From: Kaistia defluvii
Lineage (GTDB): Bacteria; Pseudomonadota; Alphaproteobacteria; Rhizobiales; Kaistiaceae
DNA: 64,000 nt
Reading direction: 5' to 3'
NCBI RefSeq assembly: GCF_040548815.1
Contig: NZ_JBEPSM010000001.1
Coordinates: 1-64,000, forward strand
In this document: positions 1-7,895 of the stretch, piece after piece
Numbering within the stretch: position 1 is the first letter of the stretch
Layout: the number at the start of each line of letters is the position of its first letter
Position numbers and translations under genes: made by a program
The notes under the pieces: model-generated
Seen by the model: only the letters and a program-made list of their open reading frames with translations
Told to the model about the DNA's origin: nothing
Database searches by the model: none

Positions 1-60
1 GGCGGCGGCGCCCGAAGCGAGGAAGGCAACGGAAGCAGCGGCGAGGATCAGATTACGCAT
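1..60 (-). CDS. DUF1344-type small secreted protein (partial, 5' end only)
   Basis: The start codon and the first 20 residues (MRNLILAAASVAFLASGAAA) of a gene that leaves the window at its 3' end. The residues are almost identical to the signal peptide of the next gene at 223-480, so this is a tandem paralogue. A clear Shine-Dalgarno sequence (AAGGAG) sits a few bases upstream of the ATG at 60. The mature part is not visible, so the DUF1344 assignment rests on the paralogue. Likely periplasmic or secreted. Confidence 0.7.
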   Translation of the reverse strand, partial: MRNLILAAASVAFLASGAAA

Positions 61-72
61 TTGAGTCTCCTT

Positions 73-89
73 GTCGAACCGCGTTCGAC
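73..89 (-). promoter_or_regulatory. 5'-UTR hairpin in front of the first DUF1344 gene
   Basis: Perfect inverted repeat GTCGAAC-CGC-GTTCGAC directly upstream of the AAGGAG ribosome binding site. A similar GTCGA/TCGAC hairpin sits at the same place in front of the second paralogue (494-510). It may stabilise the message or gate translation; the role is inferred. Confidence 0.4.
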
Positions 90-157
90 GTGATTTGGCC
101 CGGTCGGGGGAGGGGCCATTCCCGTCCGCCTGTCGGGGGGGCAGGCGGTAGATCAAG

Positions 158-190
158 CCGGTGTCCGGGAGGGAGGAAGCCGGACGCCGG
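158..190 (-). terminator. Possible terminator hairpin after the second DUF1344 gene
   Basis: CCGGTGTCCGG at 158-168 pairs with CCGGACGCCGG at 180-190 (10 of 11 positions, 11-nt loop). A second smaller hairpin (CCGCCTG/CAGGCGG, 126-148) follows. There is no clear T-run on the minus strand, so factor-independent termination is uncertain. Confidence 0.3.
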
Positions 191-222
191 CCTGGAAGCT
201 CAGCTCGAGATCGCGAGGGCGA

Positions 223-480
223 TCAGTCGTTGGCCGGCTTCGGATTGAAGGCGCCGAGGCCCTGGCTGCCATCGTGGGTCACGCCGACCGTCTGGCCGGG
301 CAGGATGCCGTAGAGCTGGGTGCCATTGGCGAAATTGAACGTCTGGCCGTCCTGCAGGGTCAGCGTACCGGCCGAAGCGTTGACGCTGGTGACGGTGCCT
401 TCGGTCTGCTCGGCGGCCATGGCGGCTGCGCCGGAAGCAAGGAACGCGACGGAGGCGGCAGCAATGATAAGGTTACGCAT
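223..480 (-). CDS. DUF1344 domain secreted protein
   Basis: An 85-residue protein. The N-terminus is a signal peptide with a hydrophobic core and an AMA-AE cleavage site near residue 20. The mature part (about 60 residues) has the DUF1344 pattern: EGTVTSVN, then a GTLTLQDGQTF strand, then LYGILPGQTVGV. Such proteins look like a single small beta-barrel and are common in Hyphomicrobiales; their function is unknown. I chose the ATG at 480 rather than the in-frame ATG at 504, because AGGAG lies 8 bases before it and the signal peptide then starts in the normal way. It is the middle of three tandem paralogues. Confidence 0.85.
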   Translation of the reverse strand: MRNLIIAAASVAFLASGAAAMAAEQTEGTVTSVNASAGTLTLQDGQTFNFANGTQLYGILPGQTVGVTHDGSQGLGAFNPKPAND

Positions 481-493
481 CTTTTTTTCTCCT

Positions 494-510
494 GGTCGAT
501 TCATTCGACC
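494..510 (-). promoter_or_regulatory. 5'-UTR hairpin in front of the second DUF1344 gene
   Basis: GGTCGA and TCGACC with a 5-nt loop, ending immediately before the AGGAG ribosome binding site. It is the counterpart of the hairpin at 73-89. The third paralogue (1145-1423) lacks it. Confidence 0.35.
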
Positions 511-1080
511 GCTTGCAGCGACGACCCCTTTTTCTGTGGGGCGGTTTCGTTCAGTCCGTCGCCGGTGAGCTGAATTTGGTCCTGTCCATCGCGGTTTGCA
601 AGCGCCCGATATTTTGCGAAATCGGCCGTTCAGACCCTGGCATTTCTATTTTCGAATACATAATCGACTGATACGAGACGAAAATTCTACAAAGCTGCCT
701 GATTTAGGAATTTGATAGGCGCAGCGCTATCGGATTGTTCACTGAACCCAAGGGCACTGTTCATTATGTGTCACTGCTTATTGTAGTAAAAGCTCATCAA
801 ATGGATCCGGCGGGATCGATCGCGGGCTTTGGGCCCGGTCGAATCGAGCTCTCGGGCACCCGATCGCCCATGAAAAGTACGGCCACTTATCATTGCCCGA
901 GCTTCCCACATGGTCCCGCGCGGTTTGCCGGCTGGCGGATGGTGGAAGCGAGACAAGGGGGCTGGCTGGTGAGAAGAACTCCCCGCTTCGCCAGCAACCC
1001 CCGCGGGGACGACGAACTCGACTCGGAGGGCAGGCCCTTGGCCCGGCGGGCCCCCGTCGGCGGCCATCGGGGAGGACCTA
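511..1080. other. Non-coding stretch upstream of a DUF1344 gene
   Basis: About 570 bases without a convincing gene. The part at roughly 596-800 is clearly richer in A+T than the surroundings and probably holds the promoter for the minus-strand gene ending at 223. The rest is G+C-rich; its open frames have no ribosome binding site and no recognisable protein. Confidence 0.5.
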
Positions 1081-1118
1081 AAAAGATAGCGGCGCCCGGA
1101 GGGGTGCCGGGCGCCGCT
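1081..1118 (-). terminator. Rho-independent terminator after the third DUF1344 gene
   Basis: On the minus strand GCGGCGCCCGG pairs perfectly with CCGGGCGCCGC around a 7-nt loop, followed within a few bases by TTTTT (plus strand AAAAA at 1081-1085). It lies 26 bases past the stop codon of the gene at 1145-1423. Confidence 0.8.
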
Positions 1119-1144
1119 TTCAGAGAGTAGCGTCAACGGGGAGG

Positions 1145-1423
1145 TCAGTAATTTCCGTGGTCGCCGTCACTCTCCGGGTGGGGGTCGAAAGCCGTGATGC
1201 CCTGGTTCCGGCCGGTATAGCTCACGCCCACCGACTGGCCGGGCACGATTCCATAGAGCACCGCCGGGTTGGCGAAGGTGAATGTCTGCCCGGATTGCAG
1301 CGTCAATGTGCCGTGTCCGACATTGACGCTTTCGACCGAGCCTTCGACTTCTTCGGCGGCGTAAGCGACAGCGCCCGAAGACAGAAGGGCGACAGACGCG
1401 GCGGCGAGAACGAGATGGCGCAT
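1145..1423 (-). CDS. DUF1344 domain secreted protein
   Basis: A 92-residue third paralogue. Signal peptide MRHLVLAAASVALLSSGAVA with cleavage near AYA-AE, then the DUF1344 core (EGSVESVN, GTLTLQSGQTF, VLYGIVPGQSVGV). The C-terminal tail is longer and acidic/His-containing (HPESDGDHGNY) compared with its neighbour. About half the mature residues match the gene at 223-480, so this copy is older than the duplication that gave the other two. Function unknown; probably periplasmic. It has its own strong terminator. Confidence 0.85.
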   Translation of the reverse strand: MRHLVLAAASVALLSSGAVAYAAEEVEGSVESVNVGHGTLTLQSGQTFTFANPAVLYGIVPGQSVGVSYTGRNQGITAFDPHPESDGDHGNY

Positions 1424-1857
1424 GGTGTGGTTTCCAGTTCCTGCAGGGTCAAGCCAGGGTCCGATGAAGCGATCCGCGGGGGGAAGCGGTGCCCGTTCCT
1501 GGCTGCGTCGGAAAATGGAGTCCTCTCGTTCGAAGGCAATTCACAAGGAATTCATCGGCTTAGCGCTTGAAGGTCGCTTTCGCTGCCAGAAGGCTTAGGG
1601 GGAGCCAAGCCCGGCGGTTTCGCGGGGATCGTAGGGGTGGATGTGACATGTCGCGCCGTCCGGCCTTGCGTAATCACGCTTTCGTGTAAGTCCTTATGGC
1701 TGATAATAGCAAAGCTTACCATCAGTGCAAGTGATGGTGTCCTGTGCTCACTCTCTATGCACCGCTCGCGCATATCCGGGCCCGCGCGAAGCTGGCGTTT
1801 GACGGAAGGCCGCTGGCTTTCTAGAACCGGGGCCAATCACCGGGAGCGCCTTCGCCC
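1424..1857. other. Divergent intergenic region between DUF1344 and aroC
   Basis: 434 bases that should carry promoters for the minus-strand DUF1344 gene and for aroC. A perfect dyad ACCATCA-N7-TGATGGT lies at 1718-1738 in a locally A+T-richer stretch and could be an operator. No credible gene is seen. Confidence 0.45.
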
Positions 1858-2943
1858 ATGTCGCACAATACCTTCGGCCATCTGTTTCGCGTCACGACCT
1901 GGGGCGAGAGCCACGGACCCGCGCTGGGCGCGGTCGTCGACGGCTGCCCGCCGCGCATCGCCATCTCCGAGGCCGAGATCCAGGCCTGGATGGACAAGCG
2001 CAAGCCCGGCACCTCGCGCTTCACCACCCAGCGCCGCGAGCCCGACGAGGTGCGCATTCTTTCCGGCGTCCTGCCCCAGGAAGATGGCACGCTGCTCACC
2101 ACCGGCACGCCGATTGCGCTCGAGATCCAGAATGTCGACCAGCGCTCCAAGGACTATGGCGACATCAAGGATCGTTACCGGCCGGGCCATGCCGACTTCA
2201 CCTATGACCTGAAATACGGCATCCGCGATTATCGCGGCGGCGGCCGTTCCTCGGCGCGCGAGACGGCGGCCCGCGTCGCCGCCGGCGCCATCGCCCGCAA
2301 GGTCGTGCCGGGCATGAGCGTGCGCGGCGCGCTGGTGCAGATCGGCCCGCACAAGATCGACCGCTCGCGCTGGAACTGGAACGAGGTCGACCAGAACCCC
2401 TTCTTCTGCCCTGACGCCCAGACGGCGACGGTGTGGGAGGAATATCTGGACGGCATCCGCAAGGCAGGCTCTTCCGCTGGCGCGGTCATCGAGGTCATCG
2501 CCGAGGGCGTGCCGGCCGGCCTCGGTGCGCCGGTCTATGCCAAGCTCGACCAGGATATCGCCAGTCTGCTGATGTCGATCAACGCCGTGAAGGGCGTCGA
2601 GATCGGCGAGGGCTTTGATGCCGCCGCGCTTACGGGCGAAGAAAACGCCGACGAGATGCGGATGGGCAATGACGGCAAGCCGCTGTTCCTCTCCAACCAT
2701 GCCGGCGGCATTCTGGGCGGCATCTCGACCGGCCAGCCGATCGTCGCCCGCTTCGCCGTCAAGCCGACCTCGTCGATCCTGACCACGCGCCGCTCGATCA
2801 CGGCGCAGGGCGAGGAAGTCGACGTCATGACCAAGGGCCGGCACGACCCCTGCGTCGGCATCCGCGCTGTGCCGATCGGCGAGGCTATGGTCGCCTGCGC
2901 CATCGCGGATCATTATCTTCGTCATCGGGGCCAGAACGGCTAG
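1858..2943 (+). CDS. aroC: Chorismate synthase
   Basis: 361 residues, the usual length. It converts 5-enolpyruvylshikimate-3-phosphate to chorismate using reduced FMN, the last common step of aromatic amino-acid synthesis, in the cytoplasm. Family signatures are visible: GESHG at residues 16-20, RPGHAD at 108-113 and the [12 protein letters not shown] block at 126-137. Start ATG gives the canonical [20 protein letters not shown]. The gene is alone with a downstream monooxygenase-like gene 29 bases away; the aroA of this window lies 23 kb off and is of an unusual type. Confidence 0.97.
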   Translation: MSHNTFGHLFRVTTWGESHGPALGAVVDGCPPRIAISEAEIQAWMDKRKPGTSRFTTQRREPDEVRILSGVLPQEDGTLLTTGTPIALEIQNVDQRSKDYGDIKDRYRPGHADFTYDLKYGIRDYRGGGRSSARETAARVAAGAIARKVVPGMSVRGALVQIGPHKIDRSRWNWNEVDQNPFFCPDAQTATVWEEYLDGIRKAGSSAGAVIEVIAEGVPAGLGAPVYAKLDQDIASLLMSINAVKGVEIGEGFDAAALTGEENADEMRMGNDGKPLFLSNHAGGILGGISTGQPIVARFAVKPTSSILTTRRSITAQGEEVDVMTKGRHDPCVGIRAVPIGEAMVACAIADHYLRHRGQNG

Positions 2944-2972
2944 GCTCTACCACGCAGCTTGGGGAGGACGTC

Positions 2973-3260
2973 ATGGCGATCGCACGGATTGGCGAGTTTC
3001 GGGCCCTCGCGGGCCAGGAGGACGCTCTGGCCCATTTCCTTGCCTCGATCACGCCCCTGATCCTGGGCTCGGAGGGCGCGCTGTCCTGCCAGCTGTTCCG
3101 CGACCGGGACGACGCCGCGCGCTTTCTCATGATCGAGCATTGGGAAACGCCCGAGGCGCACCAGGCCTCGGTCAAGAACATCCCGCCGGACCTGTTGCAG
3201 CAGGCGCGGGGGCTTTTCGCGGCCGCGCCCGTCGGCTCCTATTTCGATCCGATCGACTGA
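2973..3260 (+). CDS. ABM-family putative quinol monooxygenase
   Basis: 95 residues, the size of a single ferredoxin-like alpha/beta-barrel (antibiotic biosynthesis monooxygenase fold; YgiN is the best-known relative). Visible pattern: a first strand (IARIGEFRALAGQEDAL), a helix, SEGALSCQLFRD, then FLMIEHWETPEAHQAS, which is typical of the family (the 'W' in the third strand and the following helix). These enzymes oxidise small aromatics or quinols without a cofactor, usually as dimers, but the substrate here cannot be told. GGGGAGG ribosome binding site. It may be co-transcribed with aroC (29-base gap). Confidence 0.75.
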   Translation: MAIARIGEFRALAGQEDALAHFLASITPLILGSEGALSCQLFRDRDDAARFLMIEHWETPEAHQASVKNIPPDLLQQARGLFAAAPVGSYFDPID

Positions 3261-3308
3261 GCGGCCGCGTCGGAGCGGGAACGGTTGACGCACCGTTCAC
3301 CTCCCGGC

Positions 3309-3351
3309 GATCTGATAAGCCCTATATATGGTATCACAGGCTTATCGGATC
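3309..3351. promoter_or_regulatory. Operator-like dyad in front of the FMN reductase gene
   Basis: GATCTGATAAGCC (3309-3321) and GGCTTATCGGATC (3339-3351) are inverted copies, 12 of 13 positions, with a 17-base A+T-rich centre containing TATATATGG. The dyad ends 18 bases before the gene start. This resembles an operator around a promoter more than a terminator (no T-run). Confidence 0.45.
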
Positions 3352-3369
3352 TGCACAGGACGCTTCACC

Positions 3370-3942
3370 TTGCTCAAGCTTCAAACCATCGTCGCCTCGA
3401 CCCGTCCGGGCCGCGCCGGCCTTTCCATCGGCACCTGGTTCAACGGCGTCGCCGCCGCGCACAAGGACTTCCAGGCCGAACTCGTGGACCTGAAGGCGGT
3501 CAACCTGCCGATGTTCGACGAGCCCAACCACCCGCGCATGCGCCAATATGTGCATCAGCACACCAAGGACTGGAGCGCGACGATTGACGCGGCCGATGCC
3601 TTCGTCTTCGTGCTGCCCGAGTACAATCACGGCTTCCCGGCCTCGATCAAGAACGCGATCGACTACCTCTCGCATGAATGGGCCGACAAGCCGCTCGGCT
3701 TCGTCAGCTATGGCGGCGTCTCCGGCGGCACCCGGGCGGTGCAACTGCTGAAGCCGGTCGCCGGCGCGGTCGGTCTGGTCGTGGCGGGCGAGGTCAACAT
3801 TCCGTTCTTTTCGCAATACCGCCAGGACGATCTGTTCGTGCCGCCGGCGAGCTTCGTCGATTCCGCCAATCTCATGCTGAACCGCATTGCCAAGGTCGGC
3901 GCGACGCTGAAGGCGGGCCGCAAGGAACTGGCGGCTGCCTGA
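3370..3942 (+). CDS. NADPH-dependent FMN reductase family protein
   Basis: 190 residues of flavodoxin-like fold. It has the FMN-phosphate loop ASTRPGRAG near the N-terminus, the flavin-contacting PEYNHGFPASIKNAIDYL near the middle and the SYGGVSGGTRAVQLL segment, all typical of azoreductase/ChrR-type FMN reductases that reduce quinones, azo dyes or metals with NAD(P)H. I chose the TTG at 3370, because AGGA lies 9 bases upstream and the protein then begins directly with the first beta-strand; an upstream ATG at 3328 would fall inside the operator-like dyad. Followed by a strong terminator. Confidence 0.85.
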   Translation: MLKLQTIVASTRPGRAGLSIGTWFNGVAAAHKDFQAELVDLKAVNLPMFDEPNHPRMRQYVHQHTKDWSATIDAADAFVFVLPEYNHGFPASIKNAIDYLSHEWADKPLGFVSYGGVSGGTRAVQLLKPVAGAVGLVVAGEVNIPFFSQYRQDDLFVPPASFVDSANLMLNRIAKVGATLKAGRKELAAA

Positions 3943-3966
3943 TCGTCGCCTCTCCCGCACAAGTGA

Positions 3967-3993
3967 AAATGGCGGCCTCGGGCCGCCATTTTT
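3967..3993 (+). terminator. Rho-independent terminator
   Basis: AAATGGCGGCC-TCG-GGCCGCCATTTTT: 10-bp stem, 3-nt loop and T-run, 25 bases after the FMN reductase stop codon. The same core hairpin (GGCGGCC-TCG-GGCCGCC) ends the cox operon at 33751. Confidence 0.85.
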
Positions 3994-4011
3994 CTGAACG
4001 CGCTGCGCTTT

Positions 4012-4170
4012 TTCATCTCTCCCTGAGGAAGAGGTCGGAGCGAAGCTCCGGGTGAGGGGTTAGGAAACCCTCCGCATAAGGCTCGGACGATGGCTTCTAT
4101 CTCGGTCAGGCCGTAAACCCTCACCCGTCGGCCTGCGGCCGTCGACCTCTCTCTCAGGGAGAGGTGAAAC
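4012..4170. repeat. Long palindromic intergenic repeat, family A copy 1
   Basis: Arms CTCCCTGAGGAAGAGGTCG near 4018-4036 and CGACCTCTCTCTCAGGGAG near 4143-4161 are inverted copies, with internal GGAGCGAAGCTCCGGGTGAGG and CCCTCACCCGTCGG. A second copy with a shorter middle is at 26841-26966, and diverged half copies occur near 20935 and 50597. It resembles mobile REP/BIME-type elements found between convergent genes. Confidence 0.75.
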
Positions 4171-4189
4171 AACGAGCCCATAGCTCGCC

Positions 4190-4660
4190 TCACCCCCGCT
4201 CGATCCGGCACTGGAAGCAGTTGTTGGTCGAGGAGCGAACATGGACGAAGGCGATGTCGTCGCGGGCGAGCCGTTCGTCCGCCTCGGCGCCAAGCCTTTC
4301 GCGCGGCACCACCTTGCCGCTGCCATAGACGATGCGCTCATCGGCCGAATAGCCGCGGATGATGTAGGCCGTCGAGGTCAGCATCGGCGGCAGCGCGTCG
4401 CTCTCCTCGGCGCGGACACAGGCGTCGGCGCACAGGAAGATCGGCCCCAGTTCGGCATAGGGGTTAATCGTCTCGAACGGCCGGTGGGCGAGGATCAGAT
4501 AGTCGGATCCGGCGGGGACGATGTCGAGGCAGTGACGGCAGGGCACGCCTTGGCCGTCCGAGAGGCGACGCTCGGGCGCCTGTCCGTTGGCATCGAGCCC
4601 GCCGCTGCGATAATGCGCGGCGGCGGTGCTGGGAATAGCGACATAGCGAAGGGCGGGCAT
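4190..4660 (-). CDS. DUF1203 family protein
   Basis: 156 residues matching the DUF1203 pattern: a short N-terminal Ala/Gly-rich part, the CRHCLDIVPAGSDYLILAHRPF segment, PYAELGPIFLC, a central helix, and the C-terminal FVHVRSSTNNCFQCRIERG. Members are uncharacterised cytoplasmic proteins. Cys pairs (CRHC and CFQC) are visible and could bind a metal, but that is a guess. The gene stands alone between two repeat elements. Confidence 0.75.
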   Translation of the reverse strand: MPALRYVAIPSTAAAHYRSGGLDANGQAPERRLSDGQGVPCRHCLDIVPAGSDYLILAHRPFETINPYAELGPIFLCADACVRAEESDALPPMLTSTAYIIRGYSADERIVYGSGKVVPRERLGAEADERLARDDIAFVHVRSSTNNCFQCRIERG

Positions 4661-4773
4661 CGAGGCTTCCTCATGGGTTTGGAAGCTGCGAGCTAACGCG
4701 GGAGGGCGCGCCGGTTCTATCCGGTTCTTGCCGCCGAATTGCGGGAGCGTCCTGTCTGAGCCTGGCGTTCAGA

Positions 4774-4904
4774 CCCTCACCCCAGCCCTCTCCCGCAAGC
4801 GGGCGAGGGGGCAGGTGGTGCTTGTGGCGACTGTCGCGCCATATGGCGAAGAGCGCCGGCCGCAAAAGCCCTCGCCCGCTTGCGGGAGAGGGTTGGGTGA
4901 GGGG
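4774..4904. repeat. Long palindromic intergenic repeat, family C
   Basis: Arms of about 35 bases: CCCTCACCCCAGCCCTCTCC and following bases (4774-4809) against CCCTCGCCCGCTTGCGGGAG and following bases (4869-4904), nearly perfectly inverted, with a central 59-base spacer. It lies between the DUF1203 gene and the end of the RNA methyltransferase gene. Only one copy was noticed in the window. Confidence 0.7.
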
Positions 4905-4947
4905 CTTTCCTGGGCTTCCGCCACCCAGACGGGTCCCAGCCGGCCGA

Positions 4948-6222
4948 TCAGCTCAACCGCACCGGGCGGCCCTTGCTGGCGCTCTTGCGGGCGAGCTCGA
5001 AGGTCGCCACCACCTCGACATGGCCCGACCACAGGAACTGGTCGACCGGCGTGACGCTGGTGAGCTTGTAGCCGCCGTCGATCAGGATGCGCGCGTCGCG
5101 GGCGAGCGTCGCGGGATTGCAGGAAACGCCGACGATCTTCGGCACGATCGACTTCGCCAGCGTCTCGGCCTGCGCCTTGGCGCCGGCGCGGGGCGGGTCG
5201 AACACGACGGCCTTGAATTCCTTCAGCTCGACCGGTGCCATGGGATTGAGGAACAGGTCGCGCCGGCGGGTTGTCACCGCCCGGATGCCGGTGGAAAAGC
5301 GCATCGAGCGGTCGAGCGCCTGTAGCAGCTTGGTCTCGCCCTCGACGGCGAGAACGGGAAAGCGCCGCGCCAGCTTCAGCGTGAAGGTGCCGATGCCGGA
5401 GAAGAGATCGAGCACCGGGCCGCCCGACTTGCCGATCGCGGCGTCGACGAGGTCGGCCATGGCCAGTTCGGAACTGGCCGTCGCCTGCAGGAAGCCGCCG
5501 GCGCTCGGATAGAGCACGATCGGGTCGTTGCGGATTTCCGGCACGCGGCTCATGAAGATTTCAGCGCCATCGACCGTCAGCCGCGAGATCGAGCCGTCGA
5601 CCGCGGCGCGACCGAGCGCCTCATAGTCGGCACGGCCGGGCTTGCGCGCGCCTTCCAGCGACACGTCGAGGCCGGTATCGGTCGAGACCACGGTCATGCG
5701 GGCGCGCTTGCCGCGATCCATCAGCCGGTCGGCCAGGGCAGCGAGCTTGTCGCGCCGTGTTTCGATCTCGGGCACCAGCAGCGGGCATTCCTCGATCGCC
5801 AGGATGTCGTGGCTCTCGCGCTTGTTGAAGCCAAGCACGACGCCCTGTTCGGTGCGCGACAGGGTGAAGACGGCGCGGCGGCGCGAATGGGGCGCAACCG
5901 GGATCACCGGATTGACCTCCGTTTCGATGCCGCGCTGGGCGAAGGCGTGCACGACCAGCTCGCGCTTCCAGGCCTGGTATTTCTCCGGCGCCCAATGCTG
6001 CAGCGAGCAGCCGCCGCAGACGGTGAAATGCCGGCAGGCGGGCGCGATGCGGTCCGGGCTCGGCGTGATGATCGAAACCAGGTGGCCGCGCTCGCCGTCG
6101 ATATCGGCCGTGACGACTTCGCCCGGCAGGGTGAAGGGCACGAACACCTTCTGGCCCGACGCGGTCTCGGCGATGCCGTCGCCCTCATGGCCGAGGGAAG
6201 TGATGGTGAGGGTTTCAGCCAT
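4948..6222 (-). CDS. 23S rRNA (uracil-5)-methyltransferase family protein (RlmD/RumA/TrmA type)
   Basis: 424 residues. Class I SAM-dependent RNA uracil-5 methyltransferase. Order of parts: an N-terminal TRAM-like barrel (LTITSLGHEGDGIAETASG), a CRHFTVCGGC cysteine cluster for a 4Fe-4S centre, the SAM site LDLFSGIGTFTLKLARR, FDPPRAGA, and the catalytic VSCNPATLARD block. The target (U1939 or U747 of 23S, or U54 of tRNA) cannot be fixed. The start at 6222 has AGGAAAG upstream and overlaps the tlyA stop by 8 bases; a much longer frame reaching 6540 only reads through tlyA in another frame. Confidence 0.9.
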   Translation of the reverse strand: MAETLTITSLGHEGDGIAETASGQKVFVPFTLPGEVVTADIDGERGHLVSIITPSPDRIAPACRHFTVCGGCSLQHWAPEKYQAWKRELVVHAFAQRGIETEVNPVIPVAPHSRRRAVFTLSRTEQGVVLGFNKRESHDILAIEECPLLVPEIETRRDKLAALADRLMDRGKRARMTVVSTDTGLDVSLEGARKPGRADYEALGRAAVDGSISRLTVDGAEIFMSRVPEIRNDPIVLYPSAGGFLQATASSELAMADLVDAAIGKSGGPVLDLFSGIGTFTLKLARRFPVLAVEGETKLLQALDRSMRFSTGIRAVTTRRRDLFLNPMAPVELKEFKAVVFDPPRAGAKAQAETLAKSIVPKIVGVSCNPATLARDARILIDGGYKLTSVTPVDQFLWSGHVEVVATFELARKSASKGRPVRLS

Positions 6223-6970
6223 GGGCTGTTTCTTTCCTAACGCCGAGCAGGAATTCATGATTGCCGTCGCCACCGGCGATCGGGGAGGGGACGAGGCCGT
6301 CGACGACCCATCCCGGCTCCGCGGCAATCCAGTCAACGATGCGCTCGACAGCGGCCTCGCCTTCCAGGGGATCGCGAACCAGGCCGCTCTTGTTGATGCC
6401 GTCCTTGCCGACCTCGAACTGCGGCTTGACCAGCAGGACGCCCCAGCTGCCAGGCTCGGCCAGCTCGAGCGCCGGCGGCAGCGCCAGGCGGAGCGAGATG
6501 AACGAGACATCGCAGACGATGGCGTCGAAGGGTTCGCCAATGTCCTCGGCCGTCAGGTCGCGGACATTCAGGCCTTCGCGCATGGTGACGCGCGACCGGC
6601 CGGCCACGCGCGGATGCAGCTGGCCATGCCCGACATCGAGCGCATGGACATGGCGCGCGCCGCGTTCGAGCAGAACTTCGGTGAAGCCGCCGGTCGAGGC
6701 GCCGAGATCGAGCGCGGTGCGGCCGGTCGGGTCATAGCCGAAATGATCCAGCCCGGCGACGAGCTTCAGCGCGGCGCGCGAGACGTAGCGCTGCGCGGGA
6801 TCGTCGATCTCAAGCGTGGCGTTCTGACGGATGGTTGCGGCGGGTTTGGTGATCAGGACCCCGTCGACGCGGACATGGCCGCGCAGGACGGCGTCGCGCG
6901 CCTTGGCCCGCGAGGCGACCAGCCCGCGCGCCAGCAGGACCATGTCCAGGCGATGTGTGGTGTCGTTCAT
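6215..6970 (-). CDS. tlyA: TlyA family rRNA (cytidine-2'-O)-methyltransferase / hemolysin-like
   Basis: 251 residues. An S4 RNA-binding domain at the N-terminus (RLDMVLLARGLVASRAKARD to about residue 60) precedes an FtsJ-like methyltransferase domain with the SAM site ALDLGASTGGFTEVLLERGA, and KPQFEVGK with the catalytic lysine region. Known TlyA enzymes methylate cytidines in 16S and 23S rRNA; the name hemolysin is historical. ATG at 6970 is chosen over the upstream alternative because it starts at the S4 domain. It is translationally coupled to the uracil methyltransferase gene. In related genomes it usually follows dxs, which here lies 4.5 kb upstream on the same strand. Confidence 0.92.
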   Translation of the reverse strand: MNDTTHRLDMVLLARGLVASRAKARDAVLRGHVRVDGVLITKPAATIRQNATLEIDDPAQRYVSRAALKLVAGLDHFGYDPTGRTALDLGASTGGFTEVLLERGARHVHALDVGHGQLHPRVAGRSRVTMREGLNVRDLTAEDIGEPFDAIVCDVSFISLRLALPPALELAEPGSWGVLLVKPQFEVGKDGINKSGLVRDPLEGEAAVERIVDWIAAEPGWVVDGLVPSPIAGGDGNHEFLLGVRKETAHG

Positions 6971-7081
6971 GGCGCGAGTGATGGCGTGCGCGGCGGCCAA
7001 GCGCAAGCGCTATCGGGCCGCAGGCACGCGTCGCAGGTCCCGCAGACCGCCGAAAGGGGCGAGCTGGCGCGAAAGGGGCGC

Positions 7082-7810
7082 CTATCGATGTGCCGCGATC
7101 AGCATCATCATCGGCCGGTCTCGCTCCTCGGCCAGCGCCGGCTGCGCGGCGATCTCGGCGTCGGTCGGCCCCCATTCCTCGAAATGGGTGATGGTGAAAC
7201 CCTGCCGGATCATCATGTTGAGCTGGGTGCCGATGGTGCGATGGTGCTTGATGACGCCCTTGGCGAGCCAGTCGGTCGAGCGCGGCCCTTCGGCGCTGTA
7301 GCGGTCGAGCGGCCAGGTGCGGCGGCCTTCGGCATCGATCACCCAGCTGGGGTTGGTCGGCGCCATATAGATCGGATGTTCGATCGAGAAGACGAGCCTG
7401 CCGCCCGGTACCAGCGCGCGATGCACGGTTGCCAAAAGGCGCGGCAGGTCCTCGATATAGTGCAGCGTCAGCGAGCTATAGACGAAATCGAACGCGGCCT
7501 CGGGCAGTTCCAGCGTCTCGAGATCGGCGCGCTCGTAGCGGATAAGGGGATCCTTGGTCATGGAGGTGGCGCGCGCCAGCATCGCCTCCGACACGTCGAG
7601 CCCGAGCACGGAGGCCGCGCCCTGTTCGCTCGCATGGCGGCAGAACCAGCCATAGCCGCAGCCCAGATCTACCACGCGAAGCCCGCGCAGTTCCGGCAGC
7701 ATGGCGCGCAGTGCCGGCCATTCTGCAGCCCCCGCCAGTCCATGGACGGACCGACCGAGCTGGCTGTAGCCCTCGAAGAAGGCGGGATTGTCGTAAATAT
7801 TCTGGGTCAT
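7082..7810 (-). CDS. Class I SAM-dependent methyltransferase
   Basis: 242 residues. The Methyltransf_11-type fold is clear: motif I VVDLGCGYGWFCRHA, motif II LGLDVSEAMLARA, then DFVYSSLTLHYIEDLPRLLATVHRAL and GGRLVFSIEHP. The last part (MTQNIYDNPAFFEGYSQLGR at the start, and the late MMIRQGFTITHFEEWGP) is typical of small cytoplasmic methyltransferases of unknown substrate. The start at 7810 gives the usual N-terminus; the longer frame to 7933 is not supported. It lies between dmeF and tlyA and is one of several genes that appear inserted in the dxs-tlyA series. Confidence 0.82.
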   Translation of the reverse strand: MTQNIYDNPAFFEGYSQLGRSVHGLAGAAEWPALRAMLPELRGLRVVDLGCGYGWFCRHASEQGAASVLGLDVSEAMLARATSMTKDPLIRYERADLETLELPEAAFDFVYSSLTLHYIEDLPRLLATVHRALVPGGRLVFSIEHPIYMAPTNPSWVIDAEGRRTWPLDRYSAEGPRSTDWLAKGVIKHHRTIGTQLNMMIRQGFTITHFEEWGPTDAEIAAQPALAEERDRPMMMLIAAHR

Positions 7811-7895
7811 GGCGCTCGCACCTCCATCGGTTTTCGCCGGCCGGGGTGCGTCTCCTACCACAATTGCGCTGGGCTCGCTTCGCGCACCAGCCTGA

